64,000 nucleotides of DNA from Candidatus Krumholzibacteriota bacterium (GTDB taxonomy: Bacteria; Krumholzibacteriota; Krumholzibacteriia; Krumholzibacteriales; Krumholzibacteriaceae): the NCBI GenBank assembly GCA_016933255.1, contig JAFGBF010000020.1, positions 1 through 64,000 of the forward strand. The letters run 5' to 3'. Below, piece by piece: positions 26,007 to 34,266 of this stretch. Both the position numbers and the translations under genes were made by a program. Below the pieces are notes generated by a model. The model ran no database searches and was not told the origin of the DNA. It saw only the letters and a program-made list of their open reading frames with translations. Every line of letters begins with the position of its first letter. Position 1 is the stretch's first letter.

Positions 26007-27569
26007 ATGAAGCGGGGAAAATCGACCACTTTCATATTTCTCAGCCTGATCTCCGGATTCATCTTTTCGAATGCGGAAGCCCAGCCTGGGCCCGTTCCTC
26101 ACGATACGATCTTCGTGACAGCTTCGATACCATTCGAAGGGCAGTACGGGACTGGGATGGCGTATGTCTGCCTCGCCGATCCTCTCGGTACGCTGGACAA
26201 TCCCGTCATAGCTGTCGAAGGGTTCGATCTCGATAACAGCATGGATTGGGATGAACTCTACGACCACCTCAATACCGAGGATCTGCTCGAGACTCTCCGC
26301 GCGGAGGGGTTCGACGTAGTGATCCTCGATTTTACCGATGCCACCGACTATGTCCAGCTGAACAGCTTCGTTCTTGTCGAGTTGATCGAGCAGGTCCAAT
26401 CGATGATATTGCCGAACCGCACGATCGCCGTTGCGGGGGCGAGCATGGGCGGCCTCTGCGCCCGCTACGCGCTTGCCTACATGGAGACATACGGTATCGA
26501 TCACCGAGTGAGGAATTTCATATCGTTCGATGCTCCCCACGAGGGAGCGAACATCCCCCTCGGGGTGCAGTACTGGCTCGATTTCTTTTCGGGGCTGTCA
26601 GATTCGGCTGCCGATATACTTTCCCGTCTGAACCGCCCCGCCGCGCGGCAGATGCTGGTCTATCATTACACCGACCCCGCCGGTGCTACGGGGCAGTCCG
26701 ATCCTCTTCGCGCCGAGATGCTTGCGGACTTTGCCGTTGTCGGCGAATACCCGGAGAACCTGCGCAAGGTTGCGATAGCAAACGGGAGCGGCAGTATGCT
26801 CAGCCAGGGATTCGGCCCGGGTGACCAGATCATCCAGTACGAATACGCCGACATTCTGACGACTATAACTGGAAATGTCTGGGCTGTCCCTGACGCTGCC
26901 GAGCATACGGTATTCGACGGGTACATCAGGATCGTCATCCTGCCTACTTCGGAGACGGTCGATGTCTCGGGAACGAAGCCTTACGACAGCGCGCCGGGCG
27001 GATGGCGCGGATCGATGGCCGACATGGATTCGACCGAGGCGCCTTTCGGCGATATCATCGCCCTATTTGACCATCATTGCTTTATTCCGACGGTCAGTGC
27101 TCTCGCGCTCGACACGGAGGACCTTTTCTACGATATAGACGGGGACGTCTCGCTGCTGAGCCACACTCCATTCGACATGGTCTACTATCCAGGATCCAAT
27201 CAGGACCACGTTTCGATCACGGCGGAAAACAGAGAGTGGTTCATAGACGAGGTGCGGATGGGAGTGACTGATGATCGCGTGCCTCCGCCGCAGGATGTGG
27301 TCCTGCATCAGAACTATCCGAATCCATTCAATCCCCTTACGACGATAAGATTCGACATGCCGCGCTCAGCGCATGTGAAACTTCGGATATATAATGTGAA
27401 GGGCGAACTAGTCTCGACGCTTGTCGATCAGCAGATGACCGAGGGACGGCAAGAGATAATCTGGAATGCGGGGGATAGCCGCGGAAGGAAGGTTTCCAGC
27501 GGTGTCTATTTCTATCGGCTCACAGCCGGTGACATCGTGCAGACGAAGAAGATGATCCTGCTGCGGTGA
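26007..27569 (+). CDS. secreted alpha/beta hydrolase with C-terminal sorting tail
   Basis: 520 aa. A signal peptide (residues 1-25, ending SNAEAQ) is followed by a lipase/esterase-like domain. The nucleophile elbow GASMGG has Ser146, with YALAYMETYG after it. NFISFDAPHEGANIP is the region seen in PGAP1/lipase-like hydrolases, and HVSI near residue 390 may supply the His. Residues about 425-520 are a FlgD-Ig/sorting tail (HQNYPNPFNPLTTIRF to SGVYFYRLTAGD and TKKMILLR). It probably acts at the cell surface or outside. The substrate is unknown. Confidence 0.82.
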   Translation: MKRGKSTTFIFLSLISGFIFSNAEAQPGPVPHDTIFVTASIPFEGQYGTGMAYVCLADPLGTLDNPVIAVEGFDLDNSMDWDELYDHLNTEDLLETLRAEGFDVVILDFTDATDYVQLNSFVLVELIEQVQSMILPNRTIAVAGASMGGLCARYALAYMETYGIDHRVRNFISFDAPHEGANIPLGVQYWLDFFSGLSDSAADILSRLNRPAARQMLVYHYTDPAGATGQSDPLRAEMLADFAVVGEYPENLRKVAIANGSGSMLSQGFGPGDQIIQYEYADILTTITGNVWAVPDAAEHTVFDGYIRIVILPTSETVDVSGTKPYDSAPGGWRGSMADMDSTEAPFGDIIALFDHHCFIPTVSALALDTEDLFYDIDGDVSLLSHTPFDMVYYPGSNQDHVSITAENREWFIDEVRMGVTDDRVPPPQDVVLHQNYPNPFNPLTTIRFDMPRSAHVKLRIYNVKGELVSTLVDQQMTEGRQEIIWNAGDSRGRKVSSGVYFYRLTAGDIVQTKKMILLR

Positions 27570-27690
27570 TCCTGTCGATGCCAGGCCCTGTGCCCAGATC
27601 GTTTTGCGATTATATGTCTTGATGTCGGCCGGGGTCTCGATTATTCTCTTCACAGGCGACGACTCTCTGTTGAATATATGGAGCAGATTC

Positions 27691-29256
27691 TTGAACAACC
27701 AGCCGTCAAAGATTACGACGCGAAGATGGCGCCGCGAGGACATTCCGGAGATCATCGAATGCAGCCGGGCCGCGTACGCAGACTATCCCGAAGAGTATAT
27801 GTATACTCCGCGTCAGTATGAGATGCAGTTCGCCGTCTTCCAGCAAGGGCAGTTCGTGGCTGTATGCGGTAAAAGGATCGTCGGGTACGCGACAAGCCTC
27901 ATAGTCAGCATCGACGACGAGTTCTGGTACGACGTCGACGAACTGACAGGGGCAGGCACTTTCAGCACGCACAACCCCGACGGCGACACCCTCTACGGAG
28001 CCGATATCGCCGTTCATCCGGATTATCGGCGGCGCGGCGTTGCTACGATGCTCTACAAGCGGAGACGGAACCTCCTGAAGCGATATAATCTGAGGAGGAT
28101 GATAGCTTACGGAAGGATCCCGGGTTATAAAGAGCACGCGGGAAAGATGACCGCCGAACAATACGTCGCGAAGGTAACAGACGGAGAACTGCAGGATCCG
28201 GCTCTGAACACGCATCTGAAGGCCGGCTATTCGGTAAAGAAGGTCCAGCTCGACATCACCGTGGACCGCTCCAGCCTCAACTACTCCACATTTCTCGTTA
28301 TGGACAATCCCGATTTCAATTTAGCCAAGAAGAACATATCATCCGCCGTCTTTCCCAAGATCCAGGCGCGCCGGGTCAGGGTCTGCGCCGCACAGTACGA
28401 TATGCGGATCATCCGGTCGTTCGAGGACCTGGAGGGTTCGGTGGAGTTTTTCGCCGATACGGCCGATTCCTATCACTGCCATTTTCTGGTCTTTCCGGAG
28501 TATTTCACATACCAGCTCCTTAGCTACAAGAAACGGCTTTCGATGAGGGAGGTCACGATGGAGTTGGCCGGTTACACAGACCGGTACATCGATATGTTCA
28601 GGAGGATCTCCCAGAAATACAACACCTATATTATCGGAGGTTCCACCCCCATATTGAGAGACGGCAAGTATTACAATGCCGCGCACCTGTTTACCCCCGC
28701 CGGCAACGTCTATACGCAGGACAAGCTCCACATCACGCCGGCAGAACGCAACGAAGGCGGAATAGAGCCGGGAACATCGATCCGTGTCTTCCGCACGCCG
28801 CTTGCCAGGATAGCGATCCAGGTCTGCTATGATATAGAGTTCCCGGAGGTTTCACGTCTCCTCACGCTTGCTGGAGTGGAGATCATATTCGTACCGTTCT
28901 ACACCGAAGAAAAGAAGGCATACTACCGGGTGAGGCATTGCGCGCAAGCCCGGGCGGTCGAGAACTTCGTATATGTCGTAATCACGGGAAATGTCGGCAA
29001 TATGCGCACCGAGTCTGGTTCGTTCATGAACTACAGCCAGTCGGCTATTCTGACTCCCAGCGATTTTTCTTTTCCCGAGAAGGGGGTGGAAGGAGAAGCC
29101 GATCCGAACGTTGAAGCTGTCGTCATCTCTGAACTCGCTCTTTCTTCCCTTTCGCAGCAGAGGCATGTGGCCACGGTGAGGCCTCTTCACGACATGCGCC
29201 CTGATCTCTACGAGCTCAGCCCGAAACACAAGATCGAGATCATTCAGGTCGATTGA
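27691..29256 (+). CDS. GNAT acetyltransferase fused to carbon-nitrogen hydrolase (YhcX-like)
   Basis: 521 aa. The N-terminal GNAT domain has the acetyl-CoA loop HPDYRRRGVATMLY. The nitrilase-superfamily domain has the catalytic Glu (FPEYFTY), Lys (DKLHITP) and Cys379 (QVCYDIEFPE). This fusion is known (Bacillus YhcX type), so the join is not novel. It is probably an amidohydrolase on a small amide, with the GNAT half acetylating a related amine. TTG 27691 preceded by GGAG fits the family N-terminus; ATG 27622 or TTG 27604 would add 23-29 unlike residues. Confidence 0.88.
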   Translation: MNNQPSKITTRRWRREDIPEIIECSRAAYADYPEEYMYTPRQYEMQFAVFQQGQFVAVCGKRIVGYATSLIVSIDDEFWYDVDELTGAGTFSTHNPDGDTLYGADIAVHPDYRRRGVATMLYKRRRNLLKRYNLRRMIAYGRIPGYKEHAGKMTAEQYVAKVTDGELQDPALNTHLKAGYSVKKVQLDITVDRSSLNYSTFLVMDNPDFNLAKKNISSAVFPKIQARRVRVCAAQYDMRIIRSFEDLEGSVEFFADTADSYHCHFLVFPEYFTYQLLSYKKRLSMREVTMELAGYTDRYIDMFRRISQKYNTYIIGGSTPILRDGKYYNAAHLFTPAGNVYTQDKLHITPAERNEGGIEPGTSIRVFRTPLARIAIQVCYDIEFPEVSRLLTLAGVEIIFVPFYTEEKKAYYRVRHCAQARAVENFVYVVITGNVGNMRTESGSFMNYSQSAILTPSDFSFPEKGVEGEADPNVEAVVISELALSSLSQQRHVATVRPLHDMRPDLYELSPKHKIEIIQVD

Positions 29257-29319
29257 TCCGATCGGGGAGATGATCGGGCGACTATAGTAAGATCAGGATA
29301 TTTTGCAGAAAGGCAGGTC

Positions 29320-29883
29320 ATGTTACAGACGATCGTTTTGAGATGGTGGGCATTTCTTGTGCGAGGCTTCGCCGCATTAATCTTCGGGGCCCTTGCCCTG
29401 TTGTGGCCTGAAAAGGTGTTGGAAGTCTTTGTAATTCTTTTTGGCGTTTTTGCCCTGGTCGACGGACTGTTTGCGGGATTGACCGGATTTTCGATCCGGC
29501 GGTATTCAAAAAGCTGGTGGGTCCTGCTTATCGAGGGGTTTCTGGGAATTATTGTAGGCCTGATAACCATTCTGTGGCCTGGGATGACGGCAGTATTCCT
29601 TTATATCTTCCTTGCGGTATGGGCGGTCTTTACCGGCATACTCGAGCTCGTTCAGGCGGTCCATCTCAGGCGCAAGCTCAGGAATGAGTGGATGCTCGTC
29701 GTCGGCGGAATACTCTCGATCATCCTTGGTATATTTCTCATCCTGAGGCCTGTGGCCGGAGTCTTCGTTGTCATCTGGATGATAGCCGTCTATTCAATAC
29801 TCTTCGGGTTCCTGATGATTTTCCTCGGTCTAAAGATGCGCAGGTACAAAGGCAACATCGAAATTGAGATTAAATCGGAATAG
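29320..29883 (+). CDS. HdeD-family membrane protein
   Basis: 187 aa with six hydrophobic helices in three repeated pairs. The repeats read RGFAALIFGALALLWPEKVL, EGFLGIIVGLITILWPGMTA and GGILSIILGIFLILRPVAG, the HdeD/DUF308 pattern. The family is linked to acid resistance in Escherichia coli. It is followed 18 nt later by gpmA. Confidence 0.9.
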   Translation: MLQTIVLRWWAFLVRGFAALIFGALALLWPEKVLEVFVILFGVFALVDGLFAGLTGFSIRRYSKSWWVLLIEGFLGIIVGLITILWPGMTAVFLYIFLAVWAVFTGILELVQAVHLRRKLRNEWMLVVGGILSIILGIFLILRPVAGVFVVIWMIAVYSILFGFLMIFLGLKMRRYKGNIEIEIKSE

Positions 29884-29901
29884 TCAGGGACGGGCATATT
29901 A

Positions 29902-30618
29902 ATGAAACGACTGGTGCTGCTTCGGCACGGAGAAAGCCTGTGGAACAGGGATGGCCTGTTTACAGGATGGACAGACGTCGATTTGTCGGAGAAGGGGATC
30001 TCCGAGGCTCATGCAGCCGGCAGGCTGCTGAAAGCAGAAGGGTATTCTTTCGACATCGCCTTTACCTCGGTCCTAAGGAGGGCGATACGGACCCTCTGGA
30101 TAGTACTCGAAGAACTTGATCTGATATGGATACCCTGTGAACATTCGTGGCGCCTGAATGAAAGGCATTACGGCTCTCTACAGGGTAAGAGCAAATCCGA
30201 TACAGCGGTAAAATGCGGCGAAACCCAGCTTCGTCTCTGGCGCAGAAGCTATGCAGAAAAACCTCCATCCCTCGAACGAACGGATCCGCGGTATCCGGGA
30301 GGCGATCCCCGTTATAAAAATCTGGATAAAAAATCTATTCCTGTCACGGAGTCCCTGAAGGACACCTACGAGAGGGTCCTTCCGTACTGGAATTCGGTCA
30401 TTGCTCCGGCTGTCGAGGATGGCAAAAAGGTTCTGATCTCCGCTCACGGCAACAGCCTGCGGGCTCTGGTCAAATATCTCGATAAAATCTCTGACGACGA
30501 TATAACCGGCCTTGAGATCCCAACAGGCATACCTCTTGTTTACGAACTGGACGGAAAGCTCGATCCGGTCAGGCATTACTATCTCGACGGATCCGGTTTT
30601 CGGGAAGATGGTCCATAA
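29902..30618 (+). CDS. gpmA: 2,3-bisphosphoglycerate-dependent phosphoglycerate mutase
   Basis: 238 aa. The phospho-acceptor His9 is in [11 protein letters not shown], with [28 protein letters not shown] and the second His in [15 protein letters not shown]. It interconverts 3- and 2-phosphoglycerate in glycolysis. Length and motifs are standard for dPGM. Confidence 0.96.
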   Translation: MKRLVLLRHGESLWNRDGLFTGWTDVDLSEKGISEAHAAGRLLKAEGYSFDIAFTSVLRRAIRTLWIVLEELDLIWIPCEHSWRLNERHYGSLQGKSKSDTAVKCGETQLRLWRRSYAEKPPSLERTDPRYPGGDPRYKNLDKKSIPVTESLKDTYERVLPYWNSVIAPAVEDGKKVLISAHGNSLRALVKYLDKISDDDITGLEIPTGIPLVYELDGKLDPVRHYYLDGSGFREDGP

Positions 30619-30658
30619 ATCCGGTTTTGTCAGAAAAAAACAGTGAAACTGTGCCCGA

Positions 30659-31969
30659 TCAATCGTAATGCAGTATCAGGCCGTCCTGTCCCACTGCCCA
30701 CACGTCGTGACTTCCACTCCCCCATACGGAGAAGATGTCCTGCGTGAGCCCCGGCGGGCCGTACTGGGGAGTCCAGATGTTCCCGTCGTAATGATATATC
30801 GATGCATCCGAGCCTACTGCGAAGACATCGTCCGCCACGGTCCCCCAGACACCGTAGAAGGTGCCGTCGAACCCATCTATCGAACTGTCGTTCCATGCCT
30901 CTCCATCGTAATGGTATATCGCACCGCCGGAACCAACGATGAAGACCTCTCCGTCATCGGAGACCCAAACGTCCTGCAGCGTTGCCGACATCCACGCCTC
31001 TCCACCGGGAGACCAGACGGTTCCGGTGAAGTGGAAAATGTGGTTGGTGCCGGGCTGTCTCAGCACAGCCCATACATCCGAAGAGGAGGAACCGGAGATC
31101 CCGCATACATCGCTCATGCTCATGTCGAGTTCGAATGTTGAAAAGTCGTCACAGTCGTAACTTTTGAGGTTGTACTCTCCCATCGATACGACGTTCACAC
31201 CGCCGAAGTGCATATTGCAGTCGTCCGCGCCCCATATCGAGCTGTAATACTCCATCATGTAGTCCGAATCGAGGATGTCCCATGTGCCGTCGAACATGAA
31301 TATCCATCCTGGATCGGAAGATATCTCTCCTCCCGCTGTGTAGAATATGCTCCCCTCGCCTTTCCATACCGTCTTGAGCTTGATATCGCCGAAATCATAC
31401 GAGTCCCACGTCGCGAAATCATCATCCATCGCGTATTTTAACAGCACTGTACCGCTGTCGCCGACGACGATCCCATAGCTGGTCTGGTCCATGCAGATAT
31501 CGTAGAGATCCTGTTGGGTGCTCTCAGCCATCACATCCCACAAATCTTCCCCCGATTCGATACCCCTTCCGATGAGCGTCATCGCTCCGCAATCGGTGTC
31601 GAAGTCCACCTCGCACCCGAAGTCGCCTGCTACCGTCGGTTCGAACCTGGTGTAGAAGGTATAAGTATTGTTGTAGTCCAGGTCGTATTCGAATGAGTAG
31701 ACCGGCTCCTCTGATCCATTAAGGTAAAAAGCGTATCCGTCACAATCGATCGCCGCCGTTCCCTCGATATGAGTTTCGGCATAGCTGGATGCTTCCAGAA
31801 TTATTTCAAGGTCGACATACTCGCCGACCGTCACGTTCCCGAAATTGTAGGTGTCAGGGGTCAAACTGCATCTGGGGCCCGGGTCGTTCGGCTTAGTTTC
31901 CGTCGTGCTGCAGGAAATGGTCATCATTAGAACAGCTTGCAACAGCAGTGATATATTTTTCGCTTTCAT
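30659..31969 (-). CDS. secreted lipoprotein with C-terminal DVWAVG-type repeats
   Basis: 436 aa. A signal ending in a lipobox (MTISC) is followed by a beta-sandwich region (about residues 30-130, TYNFGNVTVGEYVDLEI, resembling HYDIN/ASPM-type domains). A repetitive region follows, with units like GSSSSDVWAVL, GSGGAIYHYDGEAW, VADDVFAVGSDASIYHYDG and GSGSHDVWAVGQDGLILHYD, probably propeller blades. ATG 31969 has GGGGG upstream and drops four residues from the longest reading. The substrate is unknown; likely anchored in the outer membrane. Confidence 0.8.
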   Translation of the reverse strand: MKAKNISLLLQAVLMMTISCSTTETKPNDPGPRCSLTPDTYNFGNVTVGEYVDLEIILEASSYAETHIEGTAAIDCDGYAFYLNGSEEPVYSFEYDLDYNNTYTFYTRFEPTVAGDFGCEVDFDTDCGAMTLIGRGIESGEDLWDVMAESTQQDLYDICMDQTSYGIVVGDSGTVLLKYAMDDDFATWDSYDFGDIKLKTVWKGEGSIFYTAGGEISSDPGWIFMFDGTWDILDSDYMMEYYSSIWGADDCNMHFGGVNVVSMGEYNLKSYDCDDFSTFELDMSMSDVCGISGSSSSDVWAVLRQPGTNHIFHFTGTVWSPGGEAWMSATLQDVWVSDDGEVFIVGSGGAIYHYDGEAWNDSSIDGFDGTFYGVWGTVADDVFAVGSDASIYHYDGNIWTPQYGPPGLTQDIFSVWGSGSHDVWAVGQDGLILHYD

Positions 31970-32120
31970 TTCAACCCCCATTATTGATAGTATCGTCTGC
32001 CGGGAGCCCTCCGGCTAAAGAGCATTTTATCGATCAGCCGGAGCTTGTTCAAGCGAATTGTGGGGGCGCGGGGTTTTTTTCATCGAGGGGGAACTGCCCC
32101 GCTATTATTGTGAGTAGTGA

Positions 32121-32747
32121 ATGCCCGGTTTCTTCATAAGTGAGACGAAGAGGATAAAAGCCTTCCTGTTCGAAGAGCGTCTGAGCGCCGCCGTCCTGTC
32201 TTTTTCGACTCTCTTCCTGATCTTGAGCCGTATTTTCCCTACTTCGCCGGAGATACTCGGCACATTATTATATTACCTGATCCTGCCGCTCCTTGTGGTT
32301 ACACTGATCCTCCACAGGAATCCCATTGACTTCGGCCTTGGAGCAGGTTTGTGGAGGGTATGGCTGCCGCATGTCGCCGTCGCCTGCGTCCTTGCGATCC
32401 TTCTGGCTCTTTCTGCGGCCAGGATCCCGGCTTTCCGGGAATTTTACGGAGGGACCAGAGGACCGGCGGCCGGCCGGATCGGGCTTGTCATGATCGACCT
32501 TTTAGCCGTTGAATTTATGTTCCGGGGTTTTGTCCTCTTCGGATTAAAGGAGAGATTCGGCGGGGGAGCGGTTCTCGTACAGATGGTGCCTTTCGCGCTG
32601 TTCCATCTCCACAAGCCGGGACTGGAGGCCGCGGGCTGCGTCCTCTCGGGGGTCTATTTCGGGTACCTCGCCTGGCGCACGGACTCGTTATGGCCCGTAT
32701 ACATCATCCACTGTTTTGCCGCCCTGGCCATTGTATTACTCACCTAG
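32121..32747 (+). CDS. CPBP-type intramembrane protease-like protein
   Basis: 208 aa with six or so membrane helices. The Abi/CPBP motif region reads AVEFMFRGFVLFGL, so the usual EExxxR lacks its first Glu (Val). The other motifs FALFHLHKPG and YIIHCF carry the His residues. It may be a non-proteolytic member or one using the remaining Glu. The region before it (31982-32120) has no recognisable element. Confidence 0.75.
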   Translation: MPGFFISETKRIKAFLFEERLSAAVLSFSTLFLILSRIFPTSPEILGTLLYYLILPLLVVTLILHRNPIDFGLGAGLWRVWLPHVAVACVLAILLALSAARIPAFREFYGGTRGPAAGRIGLVMIDLLAVEFMFRGFVLFGLKERFGGGAVLVQMVPFALFHLHKPGLEAAGCVLSGVYFGYLAWRTDSLWPVYIIHCFAALAIVLLT

Positions 32748-32863
32748 AGGCTGGGGCTGTTGGTTGAGCATCAGGCAGTAACGGCCGTTGCCGAGCAGCC
32801 GCGTTTCGGGTGTGGCGGCACGGGGCGTGTCAAATGATATTGCGCGTCTGTCTATAAACGGAA

Positions 32864-32894
32864 AGAGGGAAGCCAGTCAAGCCGGCTTCCCTCT
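32864..32894. terminator. bidirectional hairpin terminator
   Basis: A perfect 11-bp stem AGAGGGAAGCC/GGCTTCCCTCT with a 9-nt loop, followed by CTATTTT on the plus strand and TTCCGTTTA on the minus strand. It lies between the convergent CPBP and RRM genes and can serve both. Confidence 0.7.
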
Positions 32895-32950
32895 CTATTT
32901 TACCGGTATGCCGCCCTATCCGCGGTACCCGGAAGTTTTCAGGCCAGGGT

Positions 32951-33247
32951 CTAGTAGCCGCCCCTGCCGAATCCGCCTCGTCCACCGCCGCCGCCGCGGT
33001 TATCCGTGCGGGGCTTAGCCTTGTTGACTTTGAGCGTGCGTTCGTGCAGCTCTTTGTCGTTAAGGGCGTCGATGGCAGCCTGTGCCTCGGTGTCGTTGGA
33101 CATCTCGACGAAAGCGAATCCCTTCGCTCTGCCGGTGTCCCTGTCGGTAATAACGTTCACGGTATCAACTGTTCCGTGAGCCTCGAAAGCAGTCCTGAGA
33201 TCGCTTTCCGATGTGTCAAAGTTCATGTTTCCTACATAAATCTTCAT
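32951..33247 (-). CDS. RRM-type RNA-binding protein with glycine-rich tail
   Basis: 98 aa. A single RRM with RNP2 KIYVGNMNF and RNP1 RAKGFAFVEM is followed by an RGG-like tail (GGGGGRGGFGRGGY). Such small Rbp proteins occur in cyanobacteria and FCB bacteria and bind RNA, often cold-induced. GAGGAGG sits ideally before ATG 33247. Confidence 0.93.
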   Translation of the reverse strand: MKIYVGNMNFDTSESDLRTAFEAHGTVDTVNVITDRDTGRAKGFAFVEMSNDTEAQAAIDALNDKELHERTLKVNKAKPRTDNRGGGGGRGGFGRGGY

Positions 33248-33540
33248 GTCAGCCTCCTCTAAGGGCTAAAACAAGTATTGCATCAAACAGATATTTTTCC
33301 GGAAGATTAAAAGGCCCCTAAAGAGAAGATCAACAGGATAGGTCTAGTTTTTCATCTTTCTCGGTCACAATCCCGAATTCATCCGTTTCGCGGACAATAT
33401 ACCGTATTCGTTTTTAAAAGCAAGAAGAAAATAAGATATTTCTAAAATATTAATAAAAAATCAAAACTTATTCATCGCGGTACCCTTGGCGCGTTAGATG
33501 AAGAAATGTTTCATTACCACCGTCCATTAAGGCAATTCAG
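33248..33540. other. intergenic stretch, AT-rich from about 33400
   Basis: No gene was seen. The minus-strand RRM promoter candidate is at 33305-33333. About 33410-33475 is strongly AT-rich (TTTTTAAAAG, TTAATAAAAAATC). Otherwise nothing recognised. Confidence 0.6.
33305..33333 (-). promoter_or_regulatory. possible promoter for the RRM gene
   Basis: On the minus strand TTGATC, 17 nt, TTAATC, ending about 58 nt before the RRM start. The match is moderate. Confidence 0.35.
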
Positions 33541-34128
33541 CAGCACTATATTCTACGGCTGATCGTAGCGGATGACCTTTCGTATATTTTCACAGCCGAG
33601 GCGAAAAGCAACTGCAATATGACGATAATCGTCGAAATTGGAATGGTGTGCGGGGCCGAGTGGGAGATCAGCTATGAAGGTTTTCCAATGTAAAACGATG
33701 GCGGTTGCGTACCTCCATACTCGGTGGTGACTTTTATTGCAGTGGAATCGGAATTCGATACAATGCTTACAATATACGGTCCCGGGGGTGTCGGATCGAC
33801 AACTGTTCCACCGACATCGACCAGCCTTGCGGAATCTAAAAAAACTCCGCCCGCGATCCAGCTGCATCAGAACTATCCAAATCCATTCAACCCTTCGACT
33901 ACGATTGCATTCGATCTTCCTTCTGCGGGGGATGTCAAGCTGCGCATCTACAACGTAAAGGGAGAGCTTGTGTCTATTGTCCTTGATGAATTCAGTAGAG
34001 AGGGCTGGCACAGGATCGTCTGGGATGGGAACTGCAGGAACGGAAGCCGTGCCGCCAGCGGTGTATACTTCTATCGCCTTACCGCGTGCGGCAGCGAGCA
34101 AACAAGGAAAATAATGCTCCTTAGCTGA
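33541..34128 (+). pseudogene. decayed sorting-tail protein gene
   Basis: One plus-strand frame reads as protein-like sequence from 33541, is cut by TAA at 33691-33693, and resumes to a stop at 34126-34128. The C-terminal part (from about 33865) is a sorting tail with HQNYPNPFNPSTTIAF and SGVYFYRL, but its end has drifted (TACGSEQTRKIMLLS instead of AGD..TKKM.LLR). There is no signal peptide or full-length partner domain. I read it as the remnant of a secreted protein gene. GTG 33724 could start a 134-aa product, but one without an export signal. Confidence 0.55.
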
Positions 34129-34266
34129 TTGTATTCTGTATCGCACACGATCATCTTCTGTATTTTGCTTTACATGGCTGTAGGCGGGGAGTATCCTTTA
34201 AACGCTGAAACAGCATGGAACTCGATAAAAATAATAGAACAACTAATCATTAAAGGGAGATTCGAT

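Noticed and set aside
27691-29256. GNAT plus nitrilase fusion as a novel join
   Set aside because: The same fusion is known from the YhcX family.
33553-34146. 197-codon minus-strand frame over the sorting-tail remnant
   Set aside because: It is the antisense shadow of the plus-strand tail sequence, with no family match.
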